Shown: piece after piece, positions 22,200 through 32,900 of the stretch | How the letters are laid out: every line of letters starts with the position of its first letter | Numbering within the stretch: the stretch's first letter is position 1 | Assembly: GCF_029962835.1 (NCBI RefSeq) | Contig: NC_080588.1 | Coordinates: 61,900,001 to 61,964,000 of the forward strand | Origin: Magnolia sinica | Taxonomy: Eukaryota > Streptophyta > Magnoliopsida > Magnoliales > Magnoliaceae | Direction of reading: 5' to 3' | DNA length: 64,000 nt | Notes under the pieces: generated by a model | Database searches by the model: none | What the model was told of the DNA's origin: nothing | What the model saw: only the letters and a program-made list of their open reading frames with translations | Position numbers and translations under genes: made by a program

Positions 22200-23421
22200 A
22201 ATATGCAATGACTAAAAATGATTTTACAAGTTATTTTAAGATCTGCATTTGTGGAGCAGGGAGGTACCTGATGAGGTAGATCACTGTATTGCTCAGGGAA
22301 TAGCTACTCCGAAAGCAAGGGTTTCAAATTCCCTCGAAGGTATGTCACCGGCCTGACTATTATTTTATTGGGCACATGGCCCACCAATGATGTCCCAAAA
22401 CAATTAGATTATCAATTACATCACTATAATTACTTTAATATGATGGTCAGTACCGTCTAAACATTGTCCATGTAAATCAGCAGTTAAAAATTGTTGGTTA
22501 GTCAATCGAACATGATTTTGTGCTTGTGGCCCATCTGAGAATTGGATTTCATCATTTTCGAGCAAAGCATATATTTTAGTGGGCTTATTTGTAAAGTTAT
22601 TTTGGTAATTAAATTCAAGCCCATGTAAATATACCATACATAGATACTTTTGGATTAAAGTTGATTCTCAATACAAGCCCTAACCATGTTATTCTCCTAA
22701 TTTATCTAACCCAACTTCTACAACTCAAAAGATCAAAAGTTATACTCCAATTAAAACTAACTATTTTATAGTAAAAATGAAACTAAATGGAGCTTTTGAT
22801 CATTGATATGATGGAATCTCACAAATCCAAAGTTGGCAACCTGAGATAGCGGGGTTGGTTGGCTTAAGCAGGTTTTCCTACCTTAAAATTATATATAATA
22901 TATCAAAAAACTCATCCCGATTTGAAAGATACGACTTATTTAAGGTTCCGACAGTCGGAATCATTTCCACCTCTGGCCTTCTCTGATAAATATTTGCCAC
23001 GAAAGTGTCCACAACCTACTTTACATCAATTTTACTGTGGTGCTTGGTTTTGTTGGCCATAAAATCATATTGATGTCGCTTTTATAATGTTTTAATGTCG
23101 AATTATCATCAAACTGTATTCATAATGTTGTTTGGATTCAAGATTTTTAACATATTAATATCTTAATTTTGGTGTTTAGTATAATTGTTATAAAATACAT
23201 TCGGGCCTATTTGGTGCACGGGATAATCCGCCAGAAATCATGTAAATACACCATTAACATTGGAACATGTGATATCGAAATTCACAAAAATCATCCTATT
23301 ATTATCAAACACTCTTCTATCACCCGTAGTCCCATCCAATGCCATGCACCAAAGAGCTACATTATTGGAATAAAAGACTGAACAAGCAAGCCCTCAGGTG
23401 CAAGTGATTGTAACTGGCTTA
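22200..23421. other. AT-rich spacer, no gene
   Basis: No supported gene. A tRNA-like B-box word (GGGTTTCAAATTCCC, near 22319) hints at a SINE scrap, but no matching A box or tail was found. Confidence 0.5.
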
Positions 23422-23437
23422 GGCATGCTCTTAATTA

Positions 23438-23610
23438 CACCCCAGATCCATAGCTCAAGTGGTAGATTGAGTGAAAGATACCTGGTTTCAACGCATCAAA
23501 GATACCTCGTTTCAACGTAGAGGTGTTGACATCGAGTCCTAGTAGGGGTGGCTAACAGTGAAGTGTGATCTGACAGAGGGTGTACTAACAAGCTAACAAA
23601 AAAGAAAAAA
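23438..23610 (+). mobile_element. tRNA-derived SINE
   Basis: A 173-base unit has an RNA polymerase III A box (TAGCTCAAGTGG at 23451), a B-box-like word (TTGACATCGAGTCCT near 23526) and an A-rich tail (AACAAAAAAGAAAAAA). The word GGCATGCTCTTAATTA precedes it (23422-23437) and GGCATGCTCTTATTAATTA follows it (from 23611), a target-site duplication of about 16 bases. The spacing between the boxes is stretched by an internal repeat of GATACCTNGTTTCAACG. Boxes, tail and duplication together make a SINE the best reading; the subfamily is unknown to me. Confidence 0.75.
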
Positions 23611-23629
23611 GGCATGCTCTTATTAATTA

Positions 23630-24745
23630 AGGCCGTTAAAGATGGATTGGCTCATCCAATCAGTATGATTTTTACTGTCCAAGTGAACCAATGAAACTAT
23701 AAGAGCACGAGCACTGGAACATTTCTCCCCAAATAAAAGTAATTTTTAGTTCATGATACGATCTCAATGTTACTTAAGATGGTTTAGTCTAAATTACTTG
23801 TACACCATGTATTCATTTTTGGAGTAACTTCTAACTGCTGCCGTATCATCTAGCACAGTCTACCAGAGTAAGTAACTCTTTTGGTGGTGATGTGCCGGAT
23901 GTGCTACTGCCCAACGGTTTAGATTGTTGTAATGCATGCCATATGCATGCATGCTTGTGTAGGGTAGAGTATTGAGAAGCAGGCATTTAGAAATTGTACA
24001 CGAAGCATACCACATAAGGTAGGTATTCAGACTAAATTTGAAAAATATTTTATACTCCTGCAGTATGATGGATGATACACAGGCACTTAGAAAGTAATTC
24101 AAATTAAATTATCCAAAAATTTGGGTCTGTTTAGATGCATCATGCAATAAGGAAAAAAAAAAAGTAATCTTTTTAAATAATATGACTTTTGGAGTGGTGG
24201 ACAGTTGTTAGACGATTAAAAATGAAAAAAAAGAAGAAGAAAGAATCCAATGATCCTACTTAATTATCAAAAAACGAGTGTCCATGAAGAGAAGAACATG
24301 ATTATGATTGCTAAACGAATCTTATTTTGGGACTTTAACTTTCAACAGTGGGTTCAACGGTTTAGTCAGTTTAAATTTGAATTAACACATGCCACCTCTG
24401 CAATTTCCGAGTGCCTGCTTATCATGAGTTGTACCAGCAAGAGCATCAAATAACTCTGCCAAGCTGAATGACCGAATGGCTAAGCCATGGTTTCAAAATT
24501 ATATTAGATGAAAAATACATACCTCTGATTCAGTCTTTTGATACAATATAGGACCACTAGATACTTTTTTTTAAATTCTTAACTGTCCAATAAAGATAAT
24601 TTGACAGATAAATCAGATAACCATCAAAGATTCTTGAGACTTCCAAAATGATATCTATAATTCAAATAGTTTATTGAATTAATTATATAAGCACATATGC
24701 AATATTTAAGTAATTTATAGGTGCCTGGGTGCCCATTCATCACCC
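23630..24745. other. AT-rich spacer, no gene
   Basis: Only short open frames without family likeness. ATGCATGC words cluster near 23933-23953. No element ends recognised. Confidence 0.5.
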
Positions 24746-24748
24746 TTA

Positions 24749-25190
24749 GGGCCCGTTTGGCCGGTCGGATTAGAAGGGATTGGATGGTATTGGAAGAGAT
24801 TGGAAGTTAAATCCCGGGATTGGCCGGGCGTGCCATACAGAGCCGTGATCTGATCCCAATCCCATGGGTCTTAAGACAATCCACTGACAACACCATCATT
24901 ACCTTTAAATCCCATCCAATTCACCTTAATCCATTCAAATTTGCCCGAGACGTATTTGGTCCGAGGGATTGGAAGGGATGGGAAGGTATAATCCTGGGAT
25001 TGGCCAGGCGTGTCAAACAGACTGGATAGAGCAATCCGGATATAGCAATCCCATGGATCTCAAGACAATCCACTGACAACACCATCATTACCTAGAAATC
25101 CATGTCATCCACCCTACTACCATTCAATCCCTTTCAATCCAGGGATATAGCAATCCCATGGATCTCAAGACAATCCATGCCATCCACCCT
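24749..25190. mobile_element. Truncated Tourist/Harbinger-like MITE
   Basis: It begins TTA|GGGCCCGTTTGGCCGGTCGG, the same end as the complete copy at 26415-26827, and carries the same body, dense in GGGATTGG and CCAATCCC words ('CTCAAGACAATCCACTGACA', 'CACCATCATTACCT'). Part of the body is repeated and the right terminal inverted repeat is missing. Confidence 0.7.
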
Positions 25191-25624
25191 ACAGACTATA
25201 AAAGCTACAACTTTTTTCTTCTTTTTTTAACTGCTTGGTGGTGGGCCACACTATCATCTTAAGTAGTCACCTGTTTAAGGGATAGGAAGCCACGAAACTT
25301 TCAGTTCACCTGTTTTCAAGAGGCCAACAGACACGATTTTCTGTTAGCCCTAACCGTCACCTACTGAGAGTCCTGTAGCCGGAAGCTTCATCTTCATGCC
25401 CGCGTGACACTCATCGTGTACGTCACTTCTGTGGAGTGCTAATTGCGTCCAGCATTCCACCTGTTGCCAATGAAAACGCATCATGCATGGAATTTATGGT
25501 GGAAAAATAAAGACTCCATGCATGAAATGATTATTTTACCTTTTTTTGTCGTGGCCCTGTGCAGCACACGAGTTTTAATTAGTGCTGGACAGAGTGCATG
25601 AAATGATTATTTTACCTTTTTAGA

Positions 25625-26070
25625 GGGGGCGGATTGGGTACTACCTCCAAGCTAGAGACTCCTAATAGAGGCTTTGTGGAGTCCAAGTGTTTTATCCACA
25701 CTGTTTATTCATTTTGAGAGATCATTTTAGGAGATGAGCTCAAAAATGAGGCAGAATGTAGGTTTGAGTGGACCACATCTTAGGAAGCACTGGTGACAAT
25801 TACAGCCGCCGTTGAATCCTTCTTAAGGCCCGCCATCTAATCTGTTCATAGATAAAGGGAAAACATAAATAACACTTACAACCTGAGGTTTTCAACAGAG
25901 GCATTCCATCTAAAAAAGATTTTCTTTTTTGTTTGGCTCATGCCTTAAAATGATATGTGAAAATGGATGGACAGCGTTGATAAAAACACGTACATCAAGG
26001 TGGGCTCTACTCGTGCGACGACCGTGCATCATATCCCAGTCCCAGTGGGGGTAGTACCCAATCTGTGTCC
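25625..26070. mobile_element. Mutator-like foldback MITE
   Basis: The left arm GGGGGCGGATTGGGTACTACC pairs with GGTAGTACCCAATCTGTGTCC at the right. CTTTTTAGA precedes and CTTTCTAGA follows, a 9-base duplication matching at eight positions. The interior is the family core. Confidence 0.82.
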
Positions 26071-26414
26071 CTTTCTAGACCCAATCCACTTCCAACAAGG
26101 AGATCTACTACTAAATGGAAACAACCATTCTTATATGCCATCCAAGCCGTTTATAAGGTTTAACCGGCTGTAAAATTTCTGTGCCACACACCAAGATTTC
26201 AACTTTAGGCATACAATCCCACTGTTTGTGGCGTGCCTTTGTTGTGTCGCGAATGTGCATTATTTTATGGCTAGAAGCTAATATGAGCTTGCAAAACTAA
26301 TGGACGGACTGGATTTGAGATGGACACGGTGGTGGGCCGTTCAAAGTTTCTGCCGAAAAAGAGGAAATTGGGGTCCGCGTCCATGTGCATTGCGAGTTTC
26401 CCGGAATGAATTTA

Positions 26415-26827
26415 GGGCCCGTTTGGCCGGTTGGATTGAAAGGGATTGAATGGTATTAAGGTGGATGGCATGGATTTCTAGGAAATGATGGTGTTGTCGG
26501 TGGATTGTCTTGAGATACATGGGATTGGTATATCCCTGGATTGCTATATCCAGTCTGTTTGGCACGCTCGGCTAATCTAGGATTAAACCTTTCCATCCCT
26601 TCCAATCCCTCGAACCAAACATGTCGCGGGGCAAATTTGAATGGATAAAGGTGGATTGGATGAGATTTAAAGGTAATGATGGTGTTGTCAGTGGATTGTC
26701 TTAAGACCCATGGGATTGGGATCAGATCACCGACTCTGTTTGGCACGCCCGGCCAATCCCGGGATTTAACTTCCAATCCCTTCCAATACCATCCAATCCC
26801 TTCCAATCCGACCGGCCAAACGGGCCC
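26415..26827. mobile_element. Tourist/Harbinger-like MITE, complete
   Basis: The terminal inverted repeats GGGCCCGTTTGGCCGGTTGG and CGACCGGCCAAACGGGCCC are nearly perfect, flanked by TTA on both sides, the duplication typical of PIF/Harbinger elements. The 413-base body has no coding capacity. Confidence 0.87.
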
Positions 26828-26900
26828 TTAAACGAGAGTCGAGATTCCCGCTAACGGTTGACACGTGTACAAACGCCTTTCAATTTTTATCGATTTTAAT

Positions 26901-28090
26901 GGGTGCGGATTAGCCAGTGACAGGTTGAGTAGCGAGACTCTCTGCTAAAGTGACGTCACTAAGTTCCATGGCCCCACCACGCAGTCCATGTAATTGGAGA
27001 GATCATTTTAGGGCAACATCCAAAGAATGAGATAAATCCACAGCTCCAGTGGAACCCAGCACAGACAGCGAGGACAGTGATGCCCCACCATTAAAAACTA
27101 CTAAGGGCCTGTTTGGGAGCGTGGATTTGGAACCCCCTGGATTCGCAACCCCCAGGATTGGAAACCCCCTGGATTGGCAATCCTCTCGGTGTGTTTGGTA
27201 CCCTTGAGTGTGAATCAACTTTAATTCAAAAATACCTATACATGGTATATTCACGGGGGTTTGAATTTAATTACTAAATCAACTTTAATATCCCCAATTA
27301 GTGAGATATATAATTTTTGACACTATGGTTGTGATAAGCCCGCTAAAATATATGTTTTGTCTAAAAGTGATGAAATTCCAAGTCTTAGATGGACCGCAAG
27401 CACAAGATCATGTCTGAGTGACTAACCAATGATTTTTAATCGTTGATTGATATGGACAATGTTTGGACGGTGCTGGACAATATTTGGACGATGCTGATCT
27501 ACATGAACAATGTTTGAACGGTGCTGATCATCGTCAGTGGGCCATGTGCCCAGTATAATGATAGTGTACAGTGACATGCATTTATACATGCAACTATTCA
27601 AATGATTTTAGGTGTAATCCAAGCTCTCACCTTGGATTACAAACCCCTCAAAGAGGGGATTAGAAACCCCCTGGATTGGCAATCCCCAGTTGCTTTATGC
27701 TGCCAAACAACCACGGGGTTTGAAACCCCCTCTAGTCCTCTCCAATCCCCTCCAATCCAAGGTGCCAAACGACCCCTAAAGGCTACAAAAGTTTTAGATC
27801 AAGCTGATATTTATGTTTTCCTTCCTTCCTTGCTTTTTTTTTTAAAACTTTTGAACGCATTGGATTTCAAATAAACATCACGGTGGGCCTTAGGACAGTT
27901 TCAACGGTGGGAATCACTCTCCCCACTGTTTTCTATGATGGGGTCCACTACAGATTTTTATCTGATTCATTCTTCGGCTAATACTCTAAAATGATATCTA
28001 AAAATGGATGGACAATGTGAATACAACACATACATCATAGTGGGACCCGGAACTTTCGCTGCTCAACTTGTCAGTAGCTAATCGGCGTCC
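26901..28090. mobile_element. Mutator-like foldback MITE split by a Harbinger MITE
   Basis: The left arm (GGGTGCGGATTAGCCAGTGA, CAGGTTGAGTAGCGAGAC) pairs with the right arm (CTGCTCAACTTGTCAGTAGC, TAATCGGCGTCC). GATTTTAAT flanks both sides (26892-26900 and 28091-28099), a perfect 9-base duplication. Removing the nested MITE at 27105-27776 leaves an element of about 515 bases, the normal size of the family. Confidence 0.88.
27105..27776. mobile_element. Tourist/Harbinger-like MITE, nested
   Basis: The ends GGGCCTGTTTGGGAGCGTGG and CCAAGGTGCCAAACGACCCC are inverted matches, flanked by TAA on both sides (27102-27104 and 27777-27779). The body is rich in CCCCCTGGATTGG words. Its insertion point interrupts the foldback core ('AAAAACTAC|TAA' to 'AGGCTACAAAAGTTTTAGAT'). 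Confidence 0.85.
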
Positions 28091-28141
28091 GATTTTAATG
28101 GCAAGAATCTCTTGCTTATGGAGGCGGTTTAGATTGCTTAT

Positions 28142-28705
28142 GGAGGCGGATTAGATAACGACAGGTTGAGTAGCCAGGCTGCTTAAGTGACCTCATCAAG
28201 TTCTGTGGGGCCCACCATGATGTATATGTTGTATCCACACCGTCCATCCATTTGGAGATATCATTTTAGGGGGCATGCGAGAAAGAATGAGTCAGATCCA
28301 AAACTCGAGTGGACCCCACCATAGAAAATAGTGGAGAGAGTGACGTCCACCATTAAAAATTTCTAACGGCCATAAAAGTTTTCGATCAAGCTAAAATTTA
28401 TTTTTTCCCTTCTTTCATGTCGGTCTTAACTTATAAAAAGGTTGGATCTCAAATAAACATCATAGTAAACCTTAGGAAGGCTTCAACGGTCTGCGTTCGG
28501 CTCCCAACAGTTTTCAATTGTGGGGTCTACTCCAGATTTGAATCTCAAATCTTACTCATTCTTTGTCTCATGCCTTAAAATGATATCTCCAAATAGATGG
28601 ACGGCGTATATACAACACATACATCACGGTGGGTCCCACCTAACTTGGTGACGTCACTTCAGTTGGAGTCTTGCTACTCAATCTGTCAGTATCTAATCCG
28701 CGTCC
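28142..28705. mobile_element. Mutator-like foldback MITE
   Basis: The left arm (GGAGGCGGATTAGATAACGA, CAGGTTGAGTAGCCA, GTGGGGCCCACCATGATGTA) pairs with the right arm (TACATCACGGTGGGTCCCAC, GCTACTCAATCTGTCAG, TATCTAATCCGCGTCC). ATTGCTTAT precedes and CTTACTTAT follows, seven of nine matching. It lies about 50 bases from the previous copy and is close to full length. Confidence 0.8.
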
Positions 28706-29355
28706 CTTACTTATTATATGCTCTTATTATATACTTAAACAAGGGGCATAATTGAAGGATGATTTTGCAATTATCGAAGTGTCATCATGACAATGTGTTG
28801 CGTTGTAAGGCCCCTTTATCTATGCGCTTTAAAAAAAAAAAAAAAAGGGTATGTGACACACGTGCAAGTTCTGAGCCATACAGGTGGCCCCCTGTTGCGC
28901 TACACACCTGGTCCCAGAAATTAGGACTGGAATCTCAACGGTCAACACAACCTGCTGTTGGAAGAGCGCGCAATTCTTCAGCTCCGAGGCAACACTTGCC
29001 TGCAACCCCTGGGATACGTGGGGCCCACCTGACGTTTGTGTTATATCAAATCCGTTTATTTGTTTCTCAGCTTCATTTTATGATGTGAGTCCAAACACGT
29101 GAGAGATCCAAAAATCGAGTGGGCCACGCCATTAGAAAAGGTGTGGATAAAAAGGCTATTGTTGAAATCTTCCTTGTACCTGTTGTGTTGTTTATATTAT
29201 CACTTGGACCAAGGGAAAAACTTTTTCGATATCCTGTTAGGATTCATATCTCGGAACGAGCTGGCGAAACAGATGGGCAGATTAGATGTAACACAAAGAT
29301 CATATGATGGATCATATAAAACTTGGGGTTGCAAGTTCGGACCAGCGGCAATATG
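28706..29355. other. Spacer with an eroded foldback MITE
   Basis: 'GGGGCCCACCTGACGTTTGTG' near 29020 through 'GAAACAGATGGGCAGATTAGAT' near 29270 looks like a shrunken copy of the foldback family. The LTR retrotransposon inserted just beyond it. No gene. Confidence 0.5.
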
Positions 29356-29360
29356 GGTCC
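29356..29360. repeat. 5-bp target duplication of the Tat element, left
   Basis: GGTCC here is repeated at 38961-38965, directly outside the two LTRs. Confidence 0.9.
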
Positions 29361-29906
29361 TGTTGGGGATAACAAACACAAGTCCGCAGACTCGGACTTA
29401 ATGCCTCGGATCACAAAAGGATGTGTCAAGTCCGAGGCATGGTTCGCTAAACCGAGACAAAGGTTGAGTCGGTTCGGACGACTCATCAGCGTCCCGGGCA
29501 TGCGTCGGGCGGACCACCCTGCCAGACCGACCATCGCTAGGACGAGCCTCATCCCGGATATCTTGGGATAAGATCTCCGACCCCGAAGCTCACGGGATCG
29601 GATGAAGGCTCAAGATGGGCACGATCCTATCCCCGTGATCCCATGAGAAGATCCCGCGCTCAATATCAGGAAGAGAATCCTCGTGCGACACACGCCCCAG
29701 TAGCTATAAAAGAAGGACCCCTGTCACCTTGAGAGGTACGGAACAAATCCTCTCTAAAAAGCTCCTCAATACTCTTAGACCTAGAATCCGGGCCTGACTT
29801 TGGCATCGGAGGGTTCCCTGCTCAAGCCAGGGTCTCCTTTGTCCCTTTTTCTTTTTGTGCAGGTACACGAAGGTCCAAGAGGAGGAATCGGACATTTGCA
29901 TCAACA
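29361..29906 (+). repeat. 5' LTR of the Tat element
   Basis: Starts TGTTGGGGATAACAAACAC and ends GCATCAACA. A TATAAAAG box lies at 29705, with leader sequence after it. Near-identical to 38415-38960. Confidence 0.95.
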
Positions 29907-29907
29907 G

Positions 29908-29929
29908 CTTGGCGCCGTCTGTGGGAACC
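29908..29929 (+). promoter_or_regulatory. Primer-binding site of the Tat element
   Basis: TTGGCGCCGTCTGTGGGAA follows the left LTR. Its TGGCGCCGT start complements the 3' end of plant tRNA-Asp, a primer type I recall for Tat and Athila elements. Confidence 0.7.
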
Positions 29930-29966
29930 GTACAAAAAGCCATCTCGTATCTCTATACTGATTTCA

Positions 29967-32900
29967 ATGGTGATGACTAGAAGGACGGTCCCAGAAGAAG
30001 ATTTGAATGAGAATGCGATTACAGGGCCAGCGGGTCCAATCGCCGTTCCCGCAGCCCAGAACCCACCTAACAACCGCCGACGAGGGGCGACCGGAACAAG
30101 CAACAATCAGCGGGGTCGCGACGAGGGGCGGTTGGACAAGGAGGTTCAAGAAATCCGCTCTGATATGAATACGATGAAGCAGATGCTGGAACGAATGTAT
30201 CAGCAGCAAATGCAGCCACTCCCGCATCCTCAAGGGGAGACAGCGCCCGACTGCGGCGGTTGATCCTCAACCTTCCGCGCCGCAGTCCTTCCGGCCGAGC
30301 CAACCCCAAGGCGAATCAGAACCATCTCCAGCGCAGCCAACGCTTCCCTCCCCCCGACTGATCTTCGGCACGAGATAGAACGAAGAAGGCGCAATCGCCC
30401 ATCCATGGAAGGCACGGCAGAGAGCAGTGAACCTTGGAAAGCCGATATTCAGAAATTTAAAAGAGAAGTGCGGGAAGAAATGGCGAAAGAGATGGCGGAC
30501 ATAAAGCACGGCCGGAATGTATATCCAACCGGGTCCGAAGCGAAGGCGTCCCCCTTTGTGGACTCGGTACTGAAGGCCCGGTTGCCCGAGAGGTTTCGAT
30601 TGCCTCAAATCACTCCTTTCACCGGCAAGACCGACCCAACGGAGCACATCGAATGCTTCAGAACCTATATGGAGCTCCACGATGCCTCGGACGCAGTAAT
30701 GTGTCGGGCCTTTTCTCTTACATTGACCGATGTAGCTCGACTGTGGTTCAAACAGTTGAAACCAAAGTCCGTCAGTTCATTCGCTGAGCTGAGCGACGCC
30801 TTCCTCACCAACTTCATCGGCGGAAAGAAGAAATTGAAGCCCCCTGCGCATCTGAACAACGTAGTTCAAAAGCAGGGAGAGCTATTGAAAGATTATATCA
30901 AGCGTTTTAATTTCGAATCCCTTCAGGTTCGAAAACATTCAGAAGAAACGGCTCTCAATGCGCTCATGCGAGGAGTTAGAGATAAGCCATTCCTGGCCTC
31001 TCTAGACAAAACTCCGCCCGACACTCTGGCAGAATTTATGGCACGGTCGGATAAGTATGCGAATGCCGAGGAAGCGCGAATCCTGCGTGAAACTAAAACT
31101 TTGGCAAAAGAGTCGGCCAAAAAGGAAGCCGACTTGGCCGGAGGAAGGAAACGCAAGGATGATCAGGAGCGTGATGAGCGAAGATCAGGCAAGCGGCCGG
31201 ATCGAAAATTTTCCACATATACTCCCCTAAACAAGACTCGGGAAGAAGTATTGATGGAAATAAAAAACGAAGGCTTTGTTAACTGGCCCAATAAGCTTAG
31301 GAGTAATCCTAATCGGCGGGACAAAGATAAATACTGCCATTATCACCATGATCACGGACATAACACAAGTGATTGCCGTCACCTAAAAGAAGAGATCGAA
31401 CGACTCATAAAAGACAGCCGACTCAGGGAATATATGGTTAAAGCTGGGGCAGCTGAGGCACGCCCGACCGAGAGCCAGCATATGGAAGAAATCCGGACGA
31501 TTATCGGCGGTCCACAAGGTGGGGGCGACTCAAACAATGCACGAAGGAATCATGCAAGAAAACTTACTCAGCCTCAGTCCGAGCTCATGATCGTAGATCG
31601 GCCACCAAAGGAGAAGAAAAGAGAAAGATATTACATCTCTTTCACGGAGGAAGATGCCCGAGGCATCTATCACCCCCACGATGACGCATTGATTGTCACC
31701 CTGGCTATCGCTAACCGAAAGGTGTTTCGGATACTCGTCGATACGGGGTCATCTGCAGACGTGTTATTTACCCAGGCGTTCGACAAAATGGGGATCGAAC
31801 GGTCCACACTACGCCTAGTTCGGACCCCATTGATCGGTTTTTCCGGAGGACAGGTACTGCCTGAAGGGATTGTCTCGTTGCCGCTCACTGCTGGTAGTGC
31901 CCCATGTCTGACGACGATGATGGTTGACTTCTTGGTCGTCGATCAACCCTCAGTATACAACGCAATACTCGGCCAACCTTCATTGAGTCTCCTCCAGGCC
32001 GTGGTATCCACATACCACCTTTCAATGAAGTTCCCGACCGAGTCGGGAGTCGGAATTATGAAAGGAGACCAGCAGGATGCAAGGCGATGTTACATGATAG
32101 CCGTAAAAGGAGCCGCCGACAAAAGTCCGACCAACATATTAACAATTGAATCATTGGACTCTCGGGGCGAGAATTATGAACGAGGACAGCCGGTCGAGGA
32201 TCTTGTCTCGGTCCCCTTGGCCGAGACAGATGGATCCAAGACGGTACGAATTGGCTCGTCTCTACAGTCCCCTTTGAAAGAAGAGCTGACAGCCCTGCTC
32301 CGTAGGTACGCCGACGTCTTTGCCTGGAGTCATGAAGATATGCCCGGGATCGACCCATCTGTGGTAACTCACCGACTCAACATCGATCCGTCGTATCGAC
32401 CGATCCAACAGAAGCAGCGACCGCTCGGCCCTGAACGATACGCTATCATTGAAGAAGAAGTCAACAAACTCCTCCAGGCTAATTTCATAGAAGAAGTGTA
32501 CTATCCAGAGTGGGTCGCGAATGTCGTGCTCGTAAAGAAATCCAACGGGAAGTGGCGGGTCTGTATTGACTATACTGACTTAAATAAAGCCTGCCCAAAG
32601 GATAGCTTTCCACTTCCAAGGATAGACCAACTAGTAGATAGTACCGCCGGACATGAGCTCCTTAGCTTCATGGACGCTTATTCAGGATATAATCAAATTG
32701 CAATGCATAAGACAGATAAATCAAAAACTACCTTTGTCACCGACAAAGGCCTTTATTGTTACCGAGTGATGCCATTTGGTCTGAAGAATGCCGGCGCAAC
32801 CTATCAAAGATTAGTTAATAAAATCTTTGCTCGGCTTATAGGCCGAACCATGGAAGTATATATTGATGACATGCTCGTCAAAAGTATACACGCGGCACAT

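Noticed and set aside
22250-22340. B-box-like word GGGTTTCAAATTCCC as a tRNA or SINE
   Set aside because: No cloverleaf, no convincing A box, tail or target duplication.
29822-30680. Minus-strand open frames over the Tat leader and gag
   Set aside because: They have no domain likeness and oppose a recognisable gag frame; GC-rich shadows.
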